From contig NZ_CAMTTE010000001.1 of the NCBI RefSeq assembly GCF_947077775.1, positions 2,818,501 through 2,882,500 on the forward strand: a stretch of DNA of 64,000 nt, read 5' to 3'. The stretch is from Salinibacter pepae. GTDB taxonomy: Bacteria; Bacteroidota; Rhodothermia; Rhodothermales; Salinibacteraceae. The notes under the pieces were generated by a model. That model had not been told where the DNA came from. It saw nothing but the letters and a program-made list of their open reading frames with translations, and did not search any database. Position 1 is the stretch's first letter, and the number at the start of each line of letters is the position of its first letter. Of this stretch, positions 41,347 to 50,615 are shown one piece after another. The position numbers were made by a program, and so were the translations under genes.

Positions 41347-42219
41347 ATGCTGCCGGATGCGCTCCGTGACCCCCTGGAGGAGCGGCTCGACGCAACGATC
41401 GAGTCGGTGGCGTCCGTCCGGGGCGGATGCATTGCAAACGCGTGCCGCCTTGAAACCGACGCCGCGCCGTTTTTTCTGAAGTACGGCCCCGATGAGGTGG
41501 CGCGCACCTTTCCCGGCGAGGCGGCGGGCCTGGAGGCCCTCGGCGCGGCTAACAGCCCCCTCGTGGTGCCGTCGGTCCACGACACCGCGCCCGCCACCGA
41601 CGACCGTCCGGGGTTTCTCGTCATGGAGTGGGTCAACCCGGGGCGCAAGGGCCGGCGCTTCTGGGACCGGTTTGGGAACGGGCTCGCGGCCCTGCACCGC
41701 CACACCGCTGACGCGTACGGGTTTGGCCCGGACAACTTCATCGGCCGACTGCCGCAGTCGAACGCGTGGACCGACGACTGGCCGACGTTCTTTCGGGAGC
41801 AGCGGCTGGCGCCGCAGGTGGACATGGCGCGGGAGCGCGGCCGGTGGCGCGACGGCTGGGGGACGGCGCTCGCCACCCTCTACCGGCGCCTTCCAGACAT
41901 CCTCCCCAGGTCGCCCGAGCCGTCCGTCCTGCACGGCGACCTCTGGAAGGGCAACTACCTGGTGACCGCCGTCGGCGACCCGGCCCTGGTCGACCCCGCT
42001 ACGTACTACGGCCACCGCGAGGCGGATCTGGCCATGACCGAACTCTTCGGCGGCTACGACGACCGCTTCTACGACGCCTACCGGTCGGCGTGGGGGCTGG
42101 CGCCGGAATACGAGACGCGCCGCGACGTCTACAACCTCTACCACCTCATCAACCACCTCAATCTCTTCGGGGGCGGCTACGCCGCGCAGGTGGAGGACAC
42201 CCTTCGTCCCTTCAAGTAA
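41347..42219 (+). CDS. Fructosamine kinase family protein
   Basis: 290 residues. APFFLKYGPDEVARTFPGEA has the ATP-binding Lys of the FN3K fold. FGFGPDNFIGRLPQSN-type region (YGFGPDNFIGRLPQSNAWTD) is diagnostic. VLHGDLWKGNYLV is the catalytic HGDLW-x-x-N motif, and PALVDPATYYGHREADLAMT the metal-binding DP loop. Phosphorylates ketosamines to start deglycation. Following directly after an LMW phosphatase is a known arrangement in bacteria and suggests a joint role in removing glycated products. Confidence 0.93.
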   Translation: MLPDALRDPLEERLDATIESVASVRGGCIANACRLETDAAPFFLKYGPDEVARTFPGEAAGLEALGAANSPLVVPSVHDTAPATDDRPGFLVMEWVNPGRKGRRFWDRFGNGLAALHRHTADAYGFGPDNFIGRLPQSNAWTDDWPTFFREQRLAPQVDMARERGRWRDGWGTALATLYRRLPDILPRSPEPSVLHGDLWKGNYLVTAVGDPALVDPATYYGHREADLAMTELFGGYDDRFYDAYRSAWGLAPEYETRRDVYNLYHLINHLNLFGGGYAAQVEDTLRPFK

Positions 42220-42239
42220 TTGAGGCAGTCGACGGGAGG

Positions 42240-42551
42240 CTACAGGCGGACGGTCATGTCGTGATCGACCGTCACGAGGCAGGAGAGGCGCCCCACGCCC
42301 ATGCCGCTGAGTGTGCTGTCGAGGGCCTGCGTGGGCGGAGGGGCGCCCTCCACGATCTCGACCACGCACAGGCCGCAGTGGCCCCGCCCCCCGCAGTTGG
42401 CAATGTCCGTAACGGCATTGTGGGGCGAGTGCCCGTGGCGGCGCAGGGCCTGTCGCAGCGTGATGCCCGGCTCGGCCTCGATCTCGTGTTGGTCGGCCTC
42501 GGTCTGTACGGTAATTGTGTGCGTGTCGGTCGTGGGGGCGGTCGTGCTCAT
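42240..42551 (-). CDS. 2Fe-2S ferredoxin-like protein
   Basis: 103 residues with the plant-type [2Fe-2S] cluster Cys set: Cys53-x5-Cys59-x2-Cys62 (NCGGRGHCGLC) and Cys91 (GRLSC). Beta-grasp fold: TITVQTEADQHEIEAEPGI, then helix LRQALRRHG. Soluble electron carrier. It is the last gene of the leftward set crtI-blh-small membrane protein-ferredoxin, so it may donate electrons to the Blh oxygenase or another carotenoid enzyme. The 41-bp gap to the membrane protein gene supports co-transcription. Confidence 0.88.
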   Translation of the reverse strand: MSTTAPTTDTHTITVQTEADQHEIEAEPGITLRQALRRHGHSPHNAVTDIANCGGRGHCGLCVVEIVEGAPPPTQALDSTLSGMGVGRLSCLVTVDHDMTVRL

Positions 42552-42592
42552 GGCGGGGGGGCGGGTAGACCGGAACAGTGAAGGGATGGGCG

Positions 42593-42817
42593 TTAGGCCG
42601 CCGTCTCGTTGGGCGGGTCGGCCAGTTGGTACTGGACGCGACGATACAGCAGGGTGGCGGCGGTCCCCCACAGGGCCACGCCGAGGGGCGCGGCGCCCCA
42701 CCACGAGAGGCCGGTGAGAATGTGCACGGCGTCGGCGAGGCCCGCGGCCACAAACACGAGGGCCACGGCGAAAATGATGGAGTCGCGGACGATGACCTGG
42801 TCGGCATCCATGGACAT
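42593..42817 (-). CDS. Small two-helix membrane protein in the retinal cluster
   Basis: 74 residues with two membrane helices: SIIFAVALVFVAAGLADAVH and WGAAPLGVALWGTAATLLY. Short charged ends. No family recognised. Sits between blh and the ferredoxin gene in the same orientation with small gaps, so it is probably part of the retinal/carotenoid operon. Start at MSMDADQ (42817); a second Met two codons later is equally possible. Confidence 0.65.
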   Translation of the reverse strand: MSMDADQVIVRDSIIFAVALVFVAAGLADAVHILTGLSWWGAAPLGVALWGTAATLLYRRVQYQLADPPNETAA

Positions 42818-42873
42818 AGGCGTACGGGAGGTTGAGTAGGCAGTCGATTCGGGAAGGGCACAACGGGGTGGGG

Positions 42874-43923
42874 CTACGGCACGTACCAGATGCCCCGCGC
42901 CGGATCCAGCCACTCGCCCACGACGATGTGGGGCAGCGCCAGGAGACAGACGAAAATGGTGTAGAAGGCCACCGCCCCGCCGAGCAGCCCGGCGCCGCCC
43001 AGGGGATTCGGGACGAGCACGTAGAGGCCGGCCATGAGCCCGAACGTGACGAGCGCCCCTACGACCATCGCCGCCCAGGTGAGGGGGAGCGACAACCGGT
43101 CCGGTGCCGGGGCGTCGGACGCGACGGCCGTGGTGCGGGCGGTCTGGCGCAGGGTATACCAGAGCGGGAAGTAGAGGCCCACCGCCAGCATCATGGGGAC
43201 GAACGTGAAGTAGGCGACCAGGAGCGTGGTCTCGGCCACATCCGTGAGCCACGCCCTCGACAGGCCCCCGGTATACAGCCCCCCACCGAGGTGGGCCACG
43301 AGGGCGAGGCCGTAGACCGTGCCCACCGCCACCTGCACGTCCGGGAGGCGCGTGGCCAGCGGCAGGGGGCCCGCCGCGCCGAAGATGTGCACCATGTAGG
43401 TGGAGAACGTCACGTAGACGCCGGGCCAGGCCAGCAATGGCACCAGCATGACGGCGCCGCCCCGCACGAAGGCCGCCAGGCCGCGCTGCCACGACGACTT
43501 CAGGTGCTCGGTCCCGCACAGGGCGTCCATCACCTTCAGCCCGCCGTGCCCGCCCTTGATGACCGCCGTGGAGAAGGCCAGGCCGAGCGCCACGACGGGC
43601 GCCACGAAGAAGAAGCCCACGAAGCCGGCGAGGAAGGCGAGGTACAACACGATGTACCGCAGGCTGAAGGAGACGCGGCGGTGGCGCAGGTTCTCAAAGT
43701 GCTCGTAGCCGCCGTGGGGCAGGTTGAGGGCCACCATTCCGATGAGGTACCCCACCATCTGCGCCTCCATCGAGAGCGACACGTCGAGCAGCGCGGCAAG
43801 GCCCCCCCCGACCGCCAGGGCCCCGAGGGTGATGCGCGAGCCCCACACGGCGAGCGTCGCGGGGGACTGCGCCGGGGCCTGGCGTGGGGGAGCAGAGACC
43901 GACGAAGCAGCAGGGGAAGCCAT
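42874..43923 (-). CDS. blh: Beta-carotene 15,15'-dioxygenase, Brp/Blh family
   Basis: 349 residues, integral membrane with about eight helices. VALNLPHGGYEHFENLRHRR carries the His residues of the Brp/Blh iron site (the family has HPHG-type motif). ALPHIVVGEWLD near the C-terminus gives another conserved His. AFSTAVIKGGHGGLKVMDAL contributes a further His. Cleaves beta-carotene to two retinal molecules, supplying chromophore for rhodopsins. No rhodopsin gene is in the window, but crtI lies 37 bp upstream on the same strand. Confidence 0.87.
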   Translation of the reverse strand: MASPAASSVSAPPRQAPAQSPATLAVWGSRITLGALAVGGGLAALLDVSLSMEAQMVGYLIGMVALNLPHGGYEHFENLRHRRVSFSLRYIVLYLAFLAGFVGFFFVAPVVALGLAFSTAVIKGGHGGLKVMDALCGTEHLKSSWQRGLAAFVRGGAVMLVPLLAWPGVYVTFSTYMVHIFGAAGPLPLATRLPDVQVAVGTVYGLALVAHLGGGLYTGGLSRAWLTDVAETTLLVAYFTFVPMMLAVGLYFPLWYTLRQTARTTAVASDAPAPDRLSLPLTWAAMVVGALVTFGLMAGLYVLVPNPLGGAGLLGGAVAFYTIFVCLLALPHIVVGEWLDPARGIWYVP

Positions 43924-43960
43924 GGGGGAGAAGGGCTGCGTGAGAAGGCGGGTGAGAGGG

Positions 43961-45436
43961 CTACGCGGGGGTGTCGGCGGCGATGGCCTGGGCGGTCTGC
44001 TCGCCGCTAATCAGGCACATCGGCAGTCCGACGCCCGGCTGCGTGTCCGCGCCGGTGTAGTAGAGCCCTGGGGCCGTGTCGGCCCGGTGAGCGGGGCGCA
44101 GCGGGCCGGTTTGCCACAGCGTATGGGCGAGGCCGAGGGCGTTGCCCTTCGGCTGCCCGAAGTGGTTCGCGAAGTCCGAGACGCAGGCCTCGTGCTCCAC
44201 TGTGATGCGGCCCCGAAGGTCGACTGCGTGCTCGGCCAGATCCTCCAGCACCCGCTCGCGCATCCAGGCGCGACGGGCCGGCCCGTCGTTGAGCCCCGGT
44301 GCAATGGGCACCAGAATAAACACCGAGTGGTGCCCATCGGGGGCGTAGGAGCGGTCGGTTTTGGAAGGAACGTGAATGTAGTAGGCCGGATCGGTGGGCC
44401 ACCCGGGGTCGTCAAAAATCGTCTCGAAGTGTGCGTCCCAGTCCACGGGAAGCACGAGGGAGTGGTGGCGGAGCGGATCCACGTCGCCCTCCACGCCCAG
44501 GTAGAGCAGGTAGGCGGACGGGCCGTAGGTCTGCCCGTCCCAGTGCGCGTCGTCGTGGTCCCGCTGGTTGGGCGGAAGGAGCGTCCGCTCCACATGGGCC
44601 GGGCTGGCATTGGCCACGACACAGTCGGACGCCTGCGTGTCGCCGTTCGTGCGCACCCGCATGCCGTCTCCGTTCGGCTGGATTCTGGAAACGGGGGTGT
44701 TGCGCTCAAGGGTGACCCCGAGGCGATCGGCCAGGTCCACGAGGGCGTCGACGAGCACCTGCATGCCGCCCACCGGGTGAAAGACGCCCTGGTTGAAGTC
44801 GACGTGGCTCATCAGCGTGTACAGGGCGGGCGTGTTGTAGGGCGAGCCCCCGAGGAAGACCAGTTTGTACTCCAGAAGCTGGCGCAGCTTCGGGTGCTCC
44901 ACGTAGCCCCCCACGTGGCGGTCCATCGACCGAAGCAGGGGCAGGGCCCATGCCGCGCGCAACAGGTCACCGTCGAGCCAGTCCCGGAGCCGCGCCCGCC
45001 GGGGATAGACAAACCGGTCCATTGCGAGCTCGTAGACGGCCTCGGCGTGGTCGAGGTACTGACGGAACGCGTCGGCCGCCCCGTCCTCGTAGGCCTCAAG
45101 CTTCGGCGCAAGGGCGTCCGGGTCGGCCGGCACGTCGAGCCGGTCGCCATCCTTCCAGAAAACGCGGTAGCTCGGGTCGAGGCGCTCCAGCTCGTACGCC
45201 GCGTCGACGGACGTGCCGAACGACTCGAAGAAGCGTTCGAACACCTCCGGCATCAAGTACCAGGAGGGCCCTGAGTCGAAGCGAAACCCACCGGACGCGA
45301 ACGAGCCGGCCACCCCCCCGAGGTCGTCGTGCTGTTCGAACAGGGTGACGTCGGCCCCGGCGTCGGCGAGGTGACACGCCGCCGAGAGTCCGCCGATGCC
45401 GCCGCCTACAATGGATACAGAGTCCGGAACCGTCAT
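43961..45436 (-). CDS. crtI: Phytoene desaturase family protein (CrtI type)
   Basis: 491 residues. SVSIVGGGIGGLSAACHLAD is the FAD-binding GxGxxG fold and LFEQHDDLGGVAGSFASGGF the second motif. GPSWYLMPEVFERFFESFGT is a CrtI hallmark. The end TAPGLYYTGADTQPGVGLPM matches the bacterial-type phytoene desaturase signature. Converts phytoene toward lycopene (or a related desaturation/isomerisation). It heads the leftward retinal/carotenoid operon. The palindrome at 45492 lies in its promoter region, 56 bp from the start. Confidence 0.92.
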   Translation of the reverse strand: MTVPDSVSIVGGGIGGLSAACHLADAGADVTLFEQHDDLGGVAGSFASGGFRFDSGPSWYLMPEVFERFFESFGTSVDAAYELERLDPSYRVFWKDGDRLDVPADPDALAPKLEAYEDGAADAFRQYLDHAEAVYELAMDRFVYPRRARLRDWLDGDLLRAAWALPLLRSMDRHVGGYVEHPKLRQLLEYKLVFLGGSPYNTPALYTLMSHVDFNQGVFHPVGGMQVLVDALVDLADRLGVTLERNTPVSRIQPNGDGMRVRTNGDTQASDCVVANASPAHVERTLLPPNQRDHDDAHWDGQTYGPSAYLLYLGVEGDVDPLRHHSLVLPVDWDAHFETIFDDPGWPTDPAYYIHVPSKTDRSYAPDGHHSVFILVPIAPGLNDGPARRAWMRERVLEDLAEHAVDLRGRITVEHEACVSDFANHFGQPKGNALGLAHTLWQTGPLRPAHRADTAPGLYYTGADTQPGVGLPMCLISGEQTAQAIAADTPA

Positions 45437-45491
45437 GAATGCTGTGGCCCTGGGTGCGTCAACGTAGCACTATCTCTATTCGTGCGTGGAG

Positions 45492-45505
45492 AGAGAAGAT
45501 TCTCT
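45492..45505. promoter_or_regulatory. AGAGAA-GA-TTCTCT palindrome in the crtI/ric divergent promoter
   Basis: A 6-bp perfect inverted repeat with a 2-bp centre inside the AT-richer 228-bp gap between crtI (leftward) and the RIC gene (rightward). Possible operator shared by both; the Rrf2-type regulator encoded at 50616 is a candidate binder, but this is only inference from proximity. Confidence 0.4.
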
Positions 45506-45664
45506 ATTTCAGATAAAAACATGTTCTTTTCTCTAAAGTAACGTTCTGCGCTGGGGACCGCCGGGCTCCTCCATTACCCTTGATACTGTAGTGCCGGAGG
45601 GCGCTCCGGCCGGTATTGCTTCTGAGCCTTGCACGTGATCGTCCTCACCAGTCTCCGTTCGCCC

Positions 45665-46369
45665 ATGCCTGCTCTCTCCCCCGACGCGCTTCTCGTCGAC
45701 CTCATAGACGAACGGCCCACCCGGGCCCGCATTCTCGACCGACTCGGCATCGACTGGGGCCGGATGGGCGACCGCTCCCTCGCGGAGGCCTGCGAGGCGC
45801 AGGGGCTCGACCCCGAGACGGTCGCCCGGATGCTCGACGTGGCGGTCGAGACCGTGCCCACCGAGGGCAATCCCGAATGGCTGTCCGTCTCCCTGCCGGA
45901 CCTGATGGACCACATCCAGTCCACGCACCACGACTACCTGCGACGGGCGCTGCCCCGCCTCTCGAAGCGCCTGAAGAGGGCACGCCGGGCCCCGGACGCG
46001 GAGGCGTCCCCGTGGTTCGAACGGGTCCGCGGGGCCTTTCAGGCCTTGAAGTCGGACCTGATGACGGCCCTCCGGCGGGAGGAAGAGTACGTATTTCCCG
46101 CCATCCGGACCGTTGCCGAGGGACGGGTGCTGCCCGACGGGTCCACCCCGAGCCGGGAGACGCTCCGGCACATGGCGGACCAGCACGACGACACGAAGAC
46201 GAAACTGGGGCGTCTCCGGTCGCTGACGGATGGCTACCAGGCGCCGGAGGGGGCGGATCGGGGGCTCCAGGACGTGATGAATCGACTGCACGAGCTGGAG
46301 GTGGACCTGCGCCGCCACCTCCACGAGGAGCTCCACATCCTCTTCCCCCGCGCGGAGTCGCTCCTCTGA
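45665..46369 (+). CDS. Iron-sulfur cluster repair di-iron protein (RIC/ScdA/YtfE-like)
   Basis: 234 residues. Residues 1-55 are the ScdA_N-like domain (LVDLIDERPTRARILDRLG) that contacts partner proteins. Residues 75-234 are hemerythrin-like with the di-iron ligands spread over MDHIQSTHHDYLRRA, REEEYVFPAI, HMADQHDDTK and HLHEELHILFPRAE. Repairs Fe-S clusters after nitrosative or oxidative damage. Start at ATG 45665, the one that begins the N-terminal domain. hemN follows closely. Confidence 0.9.
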   Translation: MPALSPDALLVDLIDERPTRARILDRLGIDWGRMGDRSLAEACEAQGLDPETVARMLDVAVETVPTEGNPEWLSVSLPDLMDHIQSTHHDYLRRALPRLSKRLKRARRAPDAEASPWFERVRGAFQALKSDLMTALRREEEYVFPAIRTVAEGRVLPDGSTPSRETLRHMADQHDDTKTKLGRLRSLTDGYQAPEGADRGLQDVMNRLHELEVDLRRHLHEELHILFPRAESLL

Positions 46370-46414
46370 TCGCCGCCCGTGCGCCGTCTCCTCCTGTAGA
46401 TTGTGTGCCCTGCC

Positions 46415-47797
46415 ATGAACGTTGACCTTGACCTCCTTCGCCAGTACAACCAGTCGCTTCCCCGCTACACGAGCTACCCGACCGCCCCGCACTTCGGGGA
46501 GGGCGTGGGGCGGGAGACCTTTCGGGCAGAGGTGTGGCGGGCCAACACGGCCGCGCCCGAGGCGCCGCTCTCGCTGTACCTGCACCTGCCCTTCTGCCGG
46601 CAGCTCTGCTACTACTGCGGGTGCCACATGAAGGTCACGCACGACCCGGAGCGCATCGCGAAGTACCTCCGCTACCTGAGGCGCGAGATCGATTTGCTGG
46701 CCCCGATGCTGTCGTCGGGCCGGCCCGTGACCCAGGTGCACTGGGGCGGCGGCACGCCCACCCTGCTGTCCCCGGAGCAGATCCGGGAGCTGGGTGAGCA
46801 TCTTCGCGACCGCTTCCGGGTGGCGCCCGACGCCGAGATGAGCATCGAGGCCGACCCTCGGGGGCTGACGGAGGACCACATCGCCGCGGCCCGCGAGATC
46901 GGGGTGAATCGTCTGAGTCTCGGGGTGCAGTCGTTCGACCCCACGGTGCAGGAGGCCATCAACCGGGTGCAGCCGGAGCGGCTCACGCGAACCGCCGTGC
47001 AGTGGGCGCGAGACCACGGCATTGAGAGCGTCAACCTCGACCTGGTGTACGGCCTTCCCCACCAGACGCCCGACACGATGGCCGACACGCTCGGCGGGGT
47101 CGTGGACCTCGCTCCGGACCGGATTGCGCTGTACAGCTACGCGCACGTCCCGTCCGTGCTGGAGCACCAGCGCCTCATCCCGGAGGAGGCGCTGCCGGCC
47201 CCGACCGGGCGGCTGCGGCTCTTCAAGCAGGCGCTTGAGAGGCTGACGACTACGGCCGGCTACCGGTTCATTGGGCTGGACCACTTCGCGATGCCGGACG
47301 ACGAGCTTGCGCTCGCACAGGACAACGGCACGCTCCGCCGGAATTTTCAGGGCTACTCGACCCGCGCCGGGGCCGACGTCTACGCTTTCGGCGTTTCCGG
47401 CATTCACCAGCTCTCGGGGCTCTACGCCCAGAATACGAAGAACCTGCGCACGTACTACGACCAGATCGACCAGGGCGAGCTGACCGTCTATCGGGGCTAT
47501 CGACCGACCCAGGAGGATCGGCTGCGGCGCCACGTCATCATGCAGCTCATGTGCAACGCCGAGGTGCAGAAGGGAGCGGTCGAGGCGCGATTCAACGTCG
47601 ACTTCGACGCCCACTTCAGCGCGGCCCTCGACCGCCTGCACCCCCTGGAACAGGACGGGCTCGTCGCGCTGGGCCCGGACGCGATCACCGTGCGTCCGCC
47701 GGGGCGGCTCCTCGTGCGCAACATCGCCTCGGCGTTCGACGCCTACCTGCACGACGCCGCTTCCCACGAACAGCCGGCCTACTCCGAAAGCGTATGA
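46415..47797 (+). CDS. hemN: Oxygen-independent coproporphyrinogen III oxidase
   Basis: 460 residues. RYTSYPTAPHF is the HemN-specific N-terminal motif that distinguishes it from HemW. LHLPFCRQLCYYCGCH holds the radical-SAM cluster Cys61-x3-Cys65-x2-Cys68. VHWGGGTPTLLSPEQI binds SAM. RRNFQGYSTRAGADVYAFG is the substrate region. Oxidative decarboxylation of coproporphyrinogen III without oxygen. 45 bp after the RIC gene, so likely in one operon, a common pairing under low-oxygen or NO control. Confidence 0.95.
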   Translation: MNVDLDLLRQYNQSLPRYTSYPTAPHFGEGVGRETFRAEVWRANTAAPEAPLSLYLHLPFCRQLCYYCGCHMKVTHDPERIAKYLRYLRREIDLLAPMLSSGRPVTQVHWGGGTPTLLSPEQIRELGEHLRDRFRVAPDAEMSIEADPRGLTEDHIAAAREIGVNRLSLGVQSFDPTVQEAINRVQPERLTRTAVQWARDHGIESVNLDLVYGLPHQTPDTMADTLGGVVDLAPDRIALYSYAHVPSVLEHQRLIPEEALPAPTGRLRLFKQALERLTTTAGYRFIGLDHFAMPDDELALAQDNGTLRRNFQGYSTRAGADVYAFGVSGIHQLSGLYAQNTKNLRTYYDQIDQGELTVYRGYRPTQEDRLRRHVIMQLMCNAEVQKGAVEARFNVDFDAHFSAALDRLHPLEQDGLVALGPDAITVRPPGRLLVRNIASAFDAYLHDAASHEQPAYSESV

Positions 47798-47852
47798 GGC
47801 AGGGGGACTGAGCCTCTACGCGCACACGCATCTCACCGATTTTGACCGTCGC

Positions 47853-48992
47853 ATGTCTCGCAGCCATCCACACACGCTCATCATCGGTGCCGGCATTATC
47901 GGGCTCTCCATCGGGTGGGAACTGGCCCGGGCTGGGGGGCACGTGGTCCTCTTCGAAGCCGGCGAGGCCGGGCGCGGAGCCTCCCACGTGGCGGCGGGAA
48001 TGCTCGCGCCGGACGCCGAACTCGAATTTGAGGAGACCACGCTCCACGCCCTCAACACGGAGAGCCGCCGGCGCTGGCCCGCCTTTGCGGATGCCCTGGA
48101 GGCGGACACGGGGGCGGACGTGGGGCTGCGGACGGAGGGCACCTTCATCGTGGCCGACGACCGCGACGCCGCCGAGGCGCTCCAGCGCCGCCATCGTTTT
48201 CAGCGGGATCAGGGGCTGGACGTGGAATGGTGGTCCGGCGACGAGGCCCGCGCCCAGGAGCCGTTTCTGGCGCCGCGCCTCTCGGCGGCGCTCTGGTCCC
48301 CGAATGATCATCAGGTTGACAACCGATCGGTGGTGGACGCGCTGCAGACGGGCGTGCGGAAGCACGGGGGGCGCCTGCACGAGCATACGCCGATCGAGGC
48401 AGTGGATCCCGACGCAAGCCGCCCCGCCGTGGTAACGGCAGACGGAGACCGCGTGGAAGGAGACACCGTGGTTGTGGCGGCGGGGGCCTGGTCTCGCTCG
48501 CTCGATGGACTCAACGGCGCGCTGCCCATCCGCCCCGTCAAGGGCGAGGCGATGGCATTGGAGGGGACGTCCACCTTCGACCTACGACACGTTGTGCGCG
48601 GGCCGGACGCCTACGTGGTGCCAAAGAGCGGCGGGCGCGTGGTGGTGGGCGCGACGGCGGAAGAGGACGGGTTTAACGACGACGTGACTGCCGGCGGGCT
48701 TTACGAAAACCTGGAGGGCGGGTGGGAGGTGGTGCCCGGCCTGCTCGACCTGCCCGTCGAATGCACCTGTGCCAGCTTCCGCCCCGCCAGCCGCGACAAT
48801 GCACCGGTCCTCGGCCCCGTCGCGCCGGGCGTCGTGGCGGCCACCGGGCATTACCGCCACGGCGTTTTGCTGACGCCGATCACCGCCCAGGAGGTGGCCC
48901 GCTACATCCGTACCGGTACCCTCTCCGACTGGATCGAGCCCTTCCAGCCGGCCCGCTTCGACACTGTTTCGCCTGACGTAGCACAAACATAG
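47853..48992 (+). CDS. thiO: Glycine oxidase ThiO-like FAD enzyme
   Basis: 379 residues. HTLIIGAGIIGLSIGWELAR is the FAD-binding motif. EAGRGASHVAAGMLAPDAE is characteristic of ThiO. PVKGEAMALEG and FRPASRDNAPVLGP, then ATGHYRHGVLLTPITAQEVA is the C-terminal FAD/substrate signature. Oxidises glycine to dehydroglycine for thiazole synthesis. No other thiamine genes are near. It starts 55 bp after hemN and ends 8 bp before the next gene, so it is in the same transcription unit. Confidence 0.88.
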   Translation: MSRSHPHTLIIGAGIIGLSIGWELARAGGHVVLFEAGEAGRGASHVAAGMLAPDAELEFEETTLHALNTESRRRWPAFADALEADTGADVGLRTEGTFIVADDRDAAEALQRRHRFQRDQGLDVEWWSGDEARAQEPFLAPRLSAALWSPNDHQVDNRSVVDALQTGVRKHGGRLHEHTPIEAVDPDASRPAVVTADGDRVEGDTVVVAAGAWSRSLDGLNGALPIRPVKGEAMALEGTSTFDLRHVVRGPDAYVVPKSGGRVVVGATAEEDGFNDDVTAGGLYENLEGGWEVVPGLLDLPVECTCASFRPASRDNAPVLGPVAPGVVAATGHYRHGVLLTPITAQEVARYIRTGTLSDWIEPFQPARFDTVSPDVAQT

Positions 48993-49000
48993 CACTGATT

Positions 49001-50497
49001 ATGTCTTCCTCCCCTTCGGCCCTCTCCCGCATGTCGCCTCCCAACATCATCCAGGGCGGCATGGGCATCGGGGTCTCCAGCTGGCGCCTCGCCCGCCATG
49101 TCGCCCGGCGGGGCGAAATTGGCATCATATCCGGCACCGGCATCGACTCCGTGGTCGTGCGTGAGCTCCAAGAGGGCGACCCCCACGACCGACGCCAAAT
49201 GCTGGCCGACTACCCCGACGAAGAGATTGCCGACCACCTGGTTGAGCGGTTCTATCGGCCGGACGGGCTGCCGGCGGACGAGCCCTACGACCTGCTGAAC
49301 ATGCATCCCTTCGAGCCGTCGGTCCGCTCGCAGCGCATCCTTGCGGCGGCCACCTACACGGAGGTCCGGCTCGCGGCGGCGGGGCACGAGGGGATGATCG
49401 GGATGAACCTCCTGGCGAAGTTGAAGCGCTACACGCTGCCCTGCATCTACGGCGCGCTGCTGGCGGACATCGACATTGTCTCCATCGGGGCGGGCATCCC
49501 GATGGAGGAGGCGCGCCAGATCCCGAAGCTGGCGGCGGGCGAGCCGGCCGCCCTGCGGCTGGATGTGGACACGAGCCAGGCGCCCGACGCCGACGACGCC
49601 TACGCGTACCGGTTCGACCCGGCCGACGTGCTCGACGCGCCCCCGACCCTCGACCGTCCACTGTTCCTGCCCATCATCTCGTCCGACGCGCTGGCCCGCA
49701 TCATGGACGCCAAACTGCCAGACCGGCGCGTGGATGGATGGGTGGTGGAGGGGCCCGTTGCGGGGGGGCACAACGCCCCGCCCCGAAACAAGAACTACGC
49801 GGACGACGGCACGCCGCTGTACGACGAGCGCGACGAGGCGGACCTGGAGGCGATTCGATCCCTCGGGAAGCCGTTCTACCTGGCGGGCGGACACGGCTCG
49901 CCCGAGGGCCTCCGGGCCGCCCACGAGGCGGGTGCCGCCGGCATTCAGGTGGGGTCGCTCTTCTCCCTCACCGACGAGTCGGGCTATCCCCCCAGCACCA
50001 CGCGCCGCCTCATTCGGGGGCTGCACACCGGAGAGATTGAGGTCAGCACGGAGGGCCGGGTCTCGTCCACCGGCTTTCCGTTCAAGGTGCTCACCGCCGA
50101 CGGCACGCTGGCCGACGCGGAGGTGTACGAGCGACGGGCGCGCATCTGTGACCTCGGCTACCTGCGCGAGCCGTACCTCGATGAGGAGGGACGCCTGATG
50201 GGCCGGTGTCCGGCAGAGCCCGTCAAAACGTACGTCAGCCGCGGGGGCAACGAAGAAGAGACGGAGGGGCGGGCCTGCCTGTGCAACGCGCTGATGGCCA
50301 ACATCGGGCTCGGCCAGCAGCGAGGGGCGCGCGCCGAGCCGCCCCTGTTTACCGGGGGTGATGCGCTCGAAGACCTTCCGCTCGGGTCGGTCGAGGACCC
50401 GCAGTACGACGCCGACGACGTCATTGACTACCTCTACCAGGACGTCCGGCCCCCGCGTGTGTCGAGCCCGTTACGACGGCCGCAGCCGGCCGATTGA
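49001..50497 (+). CDS. Nitronate monooxygenase-like FMN protein
   Basis: 498 residues, longer than the usual 350. NIIQGGMGIGVSSWRLARHV is the start of the nitronate monooxygenase TIM barrel (FMN-binding). GWVVEGPVAGGHNAPPRNK and YLAGGHGSPEGLRAAHEAGA, then IQVGSLFSLTDESG carry the phosphate-binding Gly-rich loops. The C-terminal about 110 residues contain Cys pairs (GRACLCNALM) and are not in the standard enzyme. Could be a relative of PfaD-like FMN proteins instead. Start at ATG 49001, only 8 bp after thiO. Confidence 0.78.
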   Translation: MSSSPSALSRMSPPNIIQGGMGIGVSSWRLARHVARRGEIGIISGTGIDSVVVRELQEGDPHDRRQMLADYPDEEIADHLVERFYRPDGLPADEPYDLLNMHPFEPSVRSQRILAAATYTEVRLAAAGHEGMIGMNLLAKLKRYTLPCIYGALLADIDIVSIGAGIPMEEARQIPKLAAGEPAALRLDVDTSQAPDADDAYAYRFDPADVLDAPPTLDRPLFLPIISSDALARIMDAKLPDRRVDGWVVEGPVAGGHNAPPRNKNYADDGTPLYDERDEADLEAIRSLGKPFYLAGGHGSPEGLRAAHEAGAAGIQVGSLFSLTDESGYPPSTTRRLIRGLHTGEIEVSTEGRVSSTGFPFKVLTADGTLADAEVYERRARICDLGYLREPYLDEEGRLMGRCPAEPVKTYVSRGGNEEETEGRACLCNALMANIGLGQQRGARAEPPLFTGGDALEDLPLGSVEDPQYDADDVIDYLYQDVRPPRVSSPLRRPQPAD

Positions 50498-50615
50498 CGA
50501 GGGGGCGGGCGTCCCGGGAGGGGAACGCTGCCAGAACGGACCGGTGCATAATTGTGACACGCACACACCCCGTGTCGACTCTGCGGCACCTTCCCCTCAC
50601 GGCCCCAACGTCCAG

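Noticed and set aside
47798-47852. TPP riboswitch before thiO
   Set aside because: Only a CTGAG-like pentamer is present in a 55-bp gap; the conserved second half of the thi-box is missing and there is no room for the aptamer.
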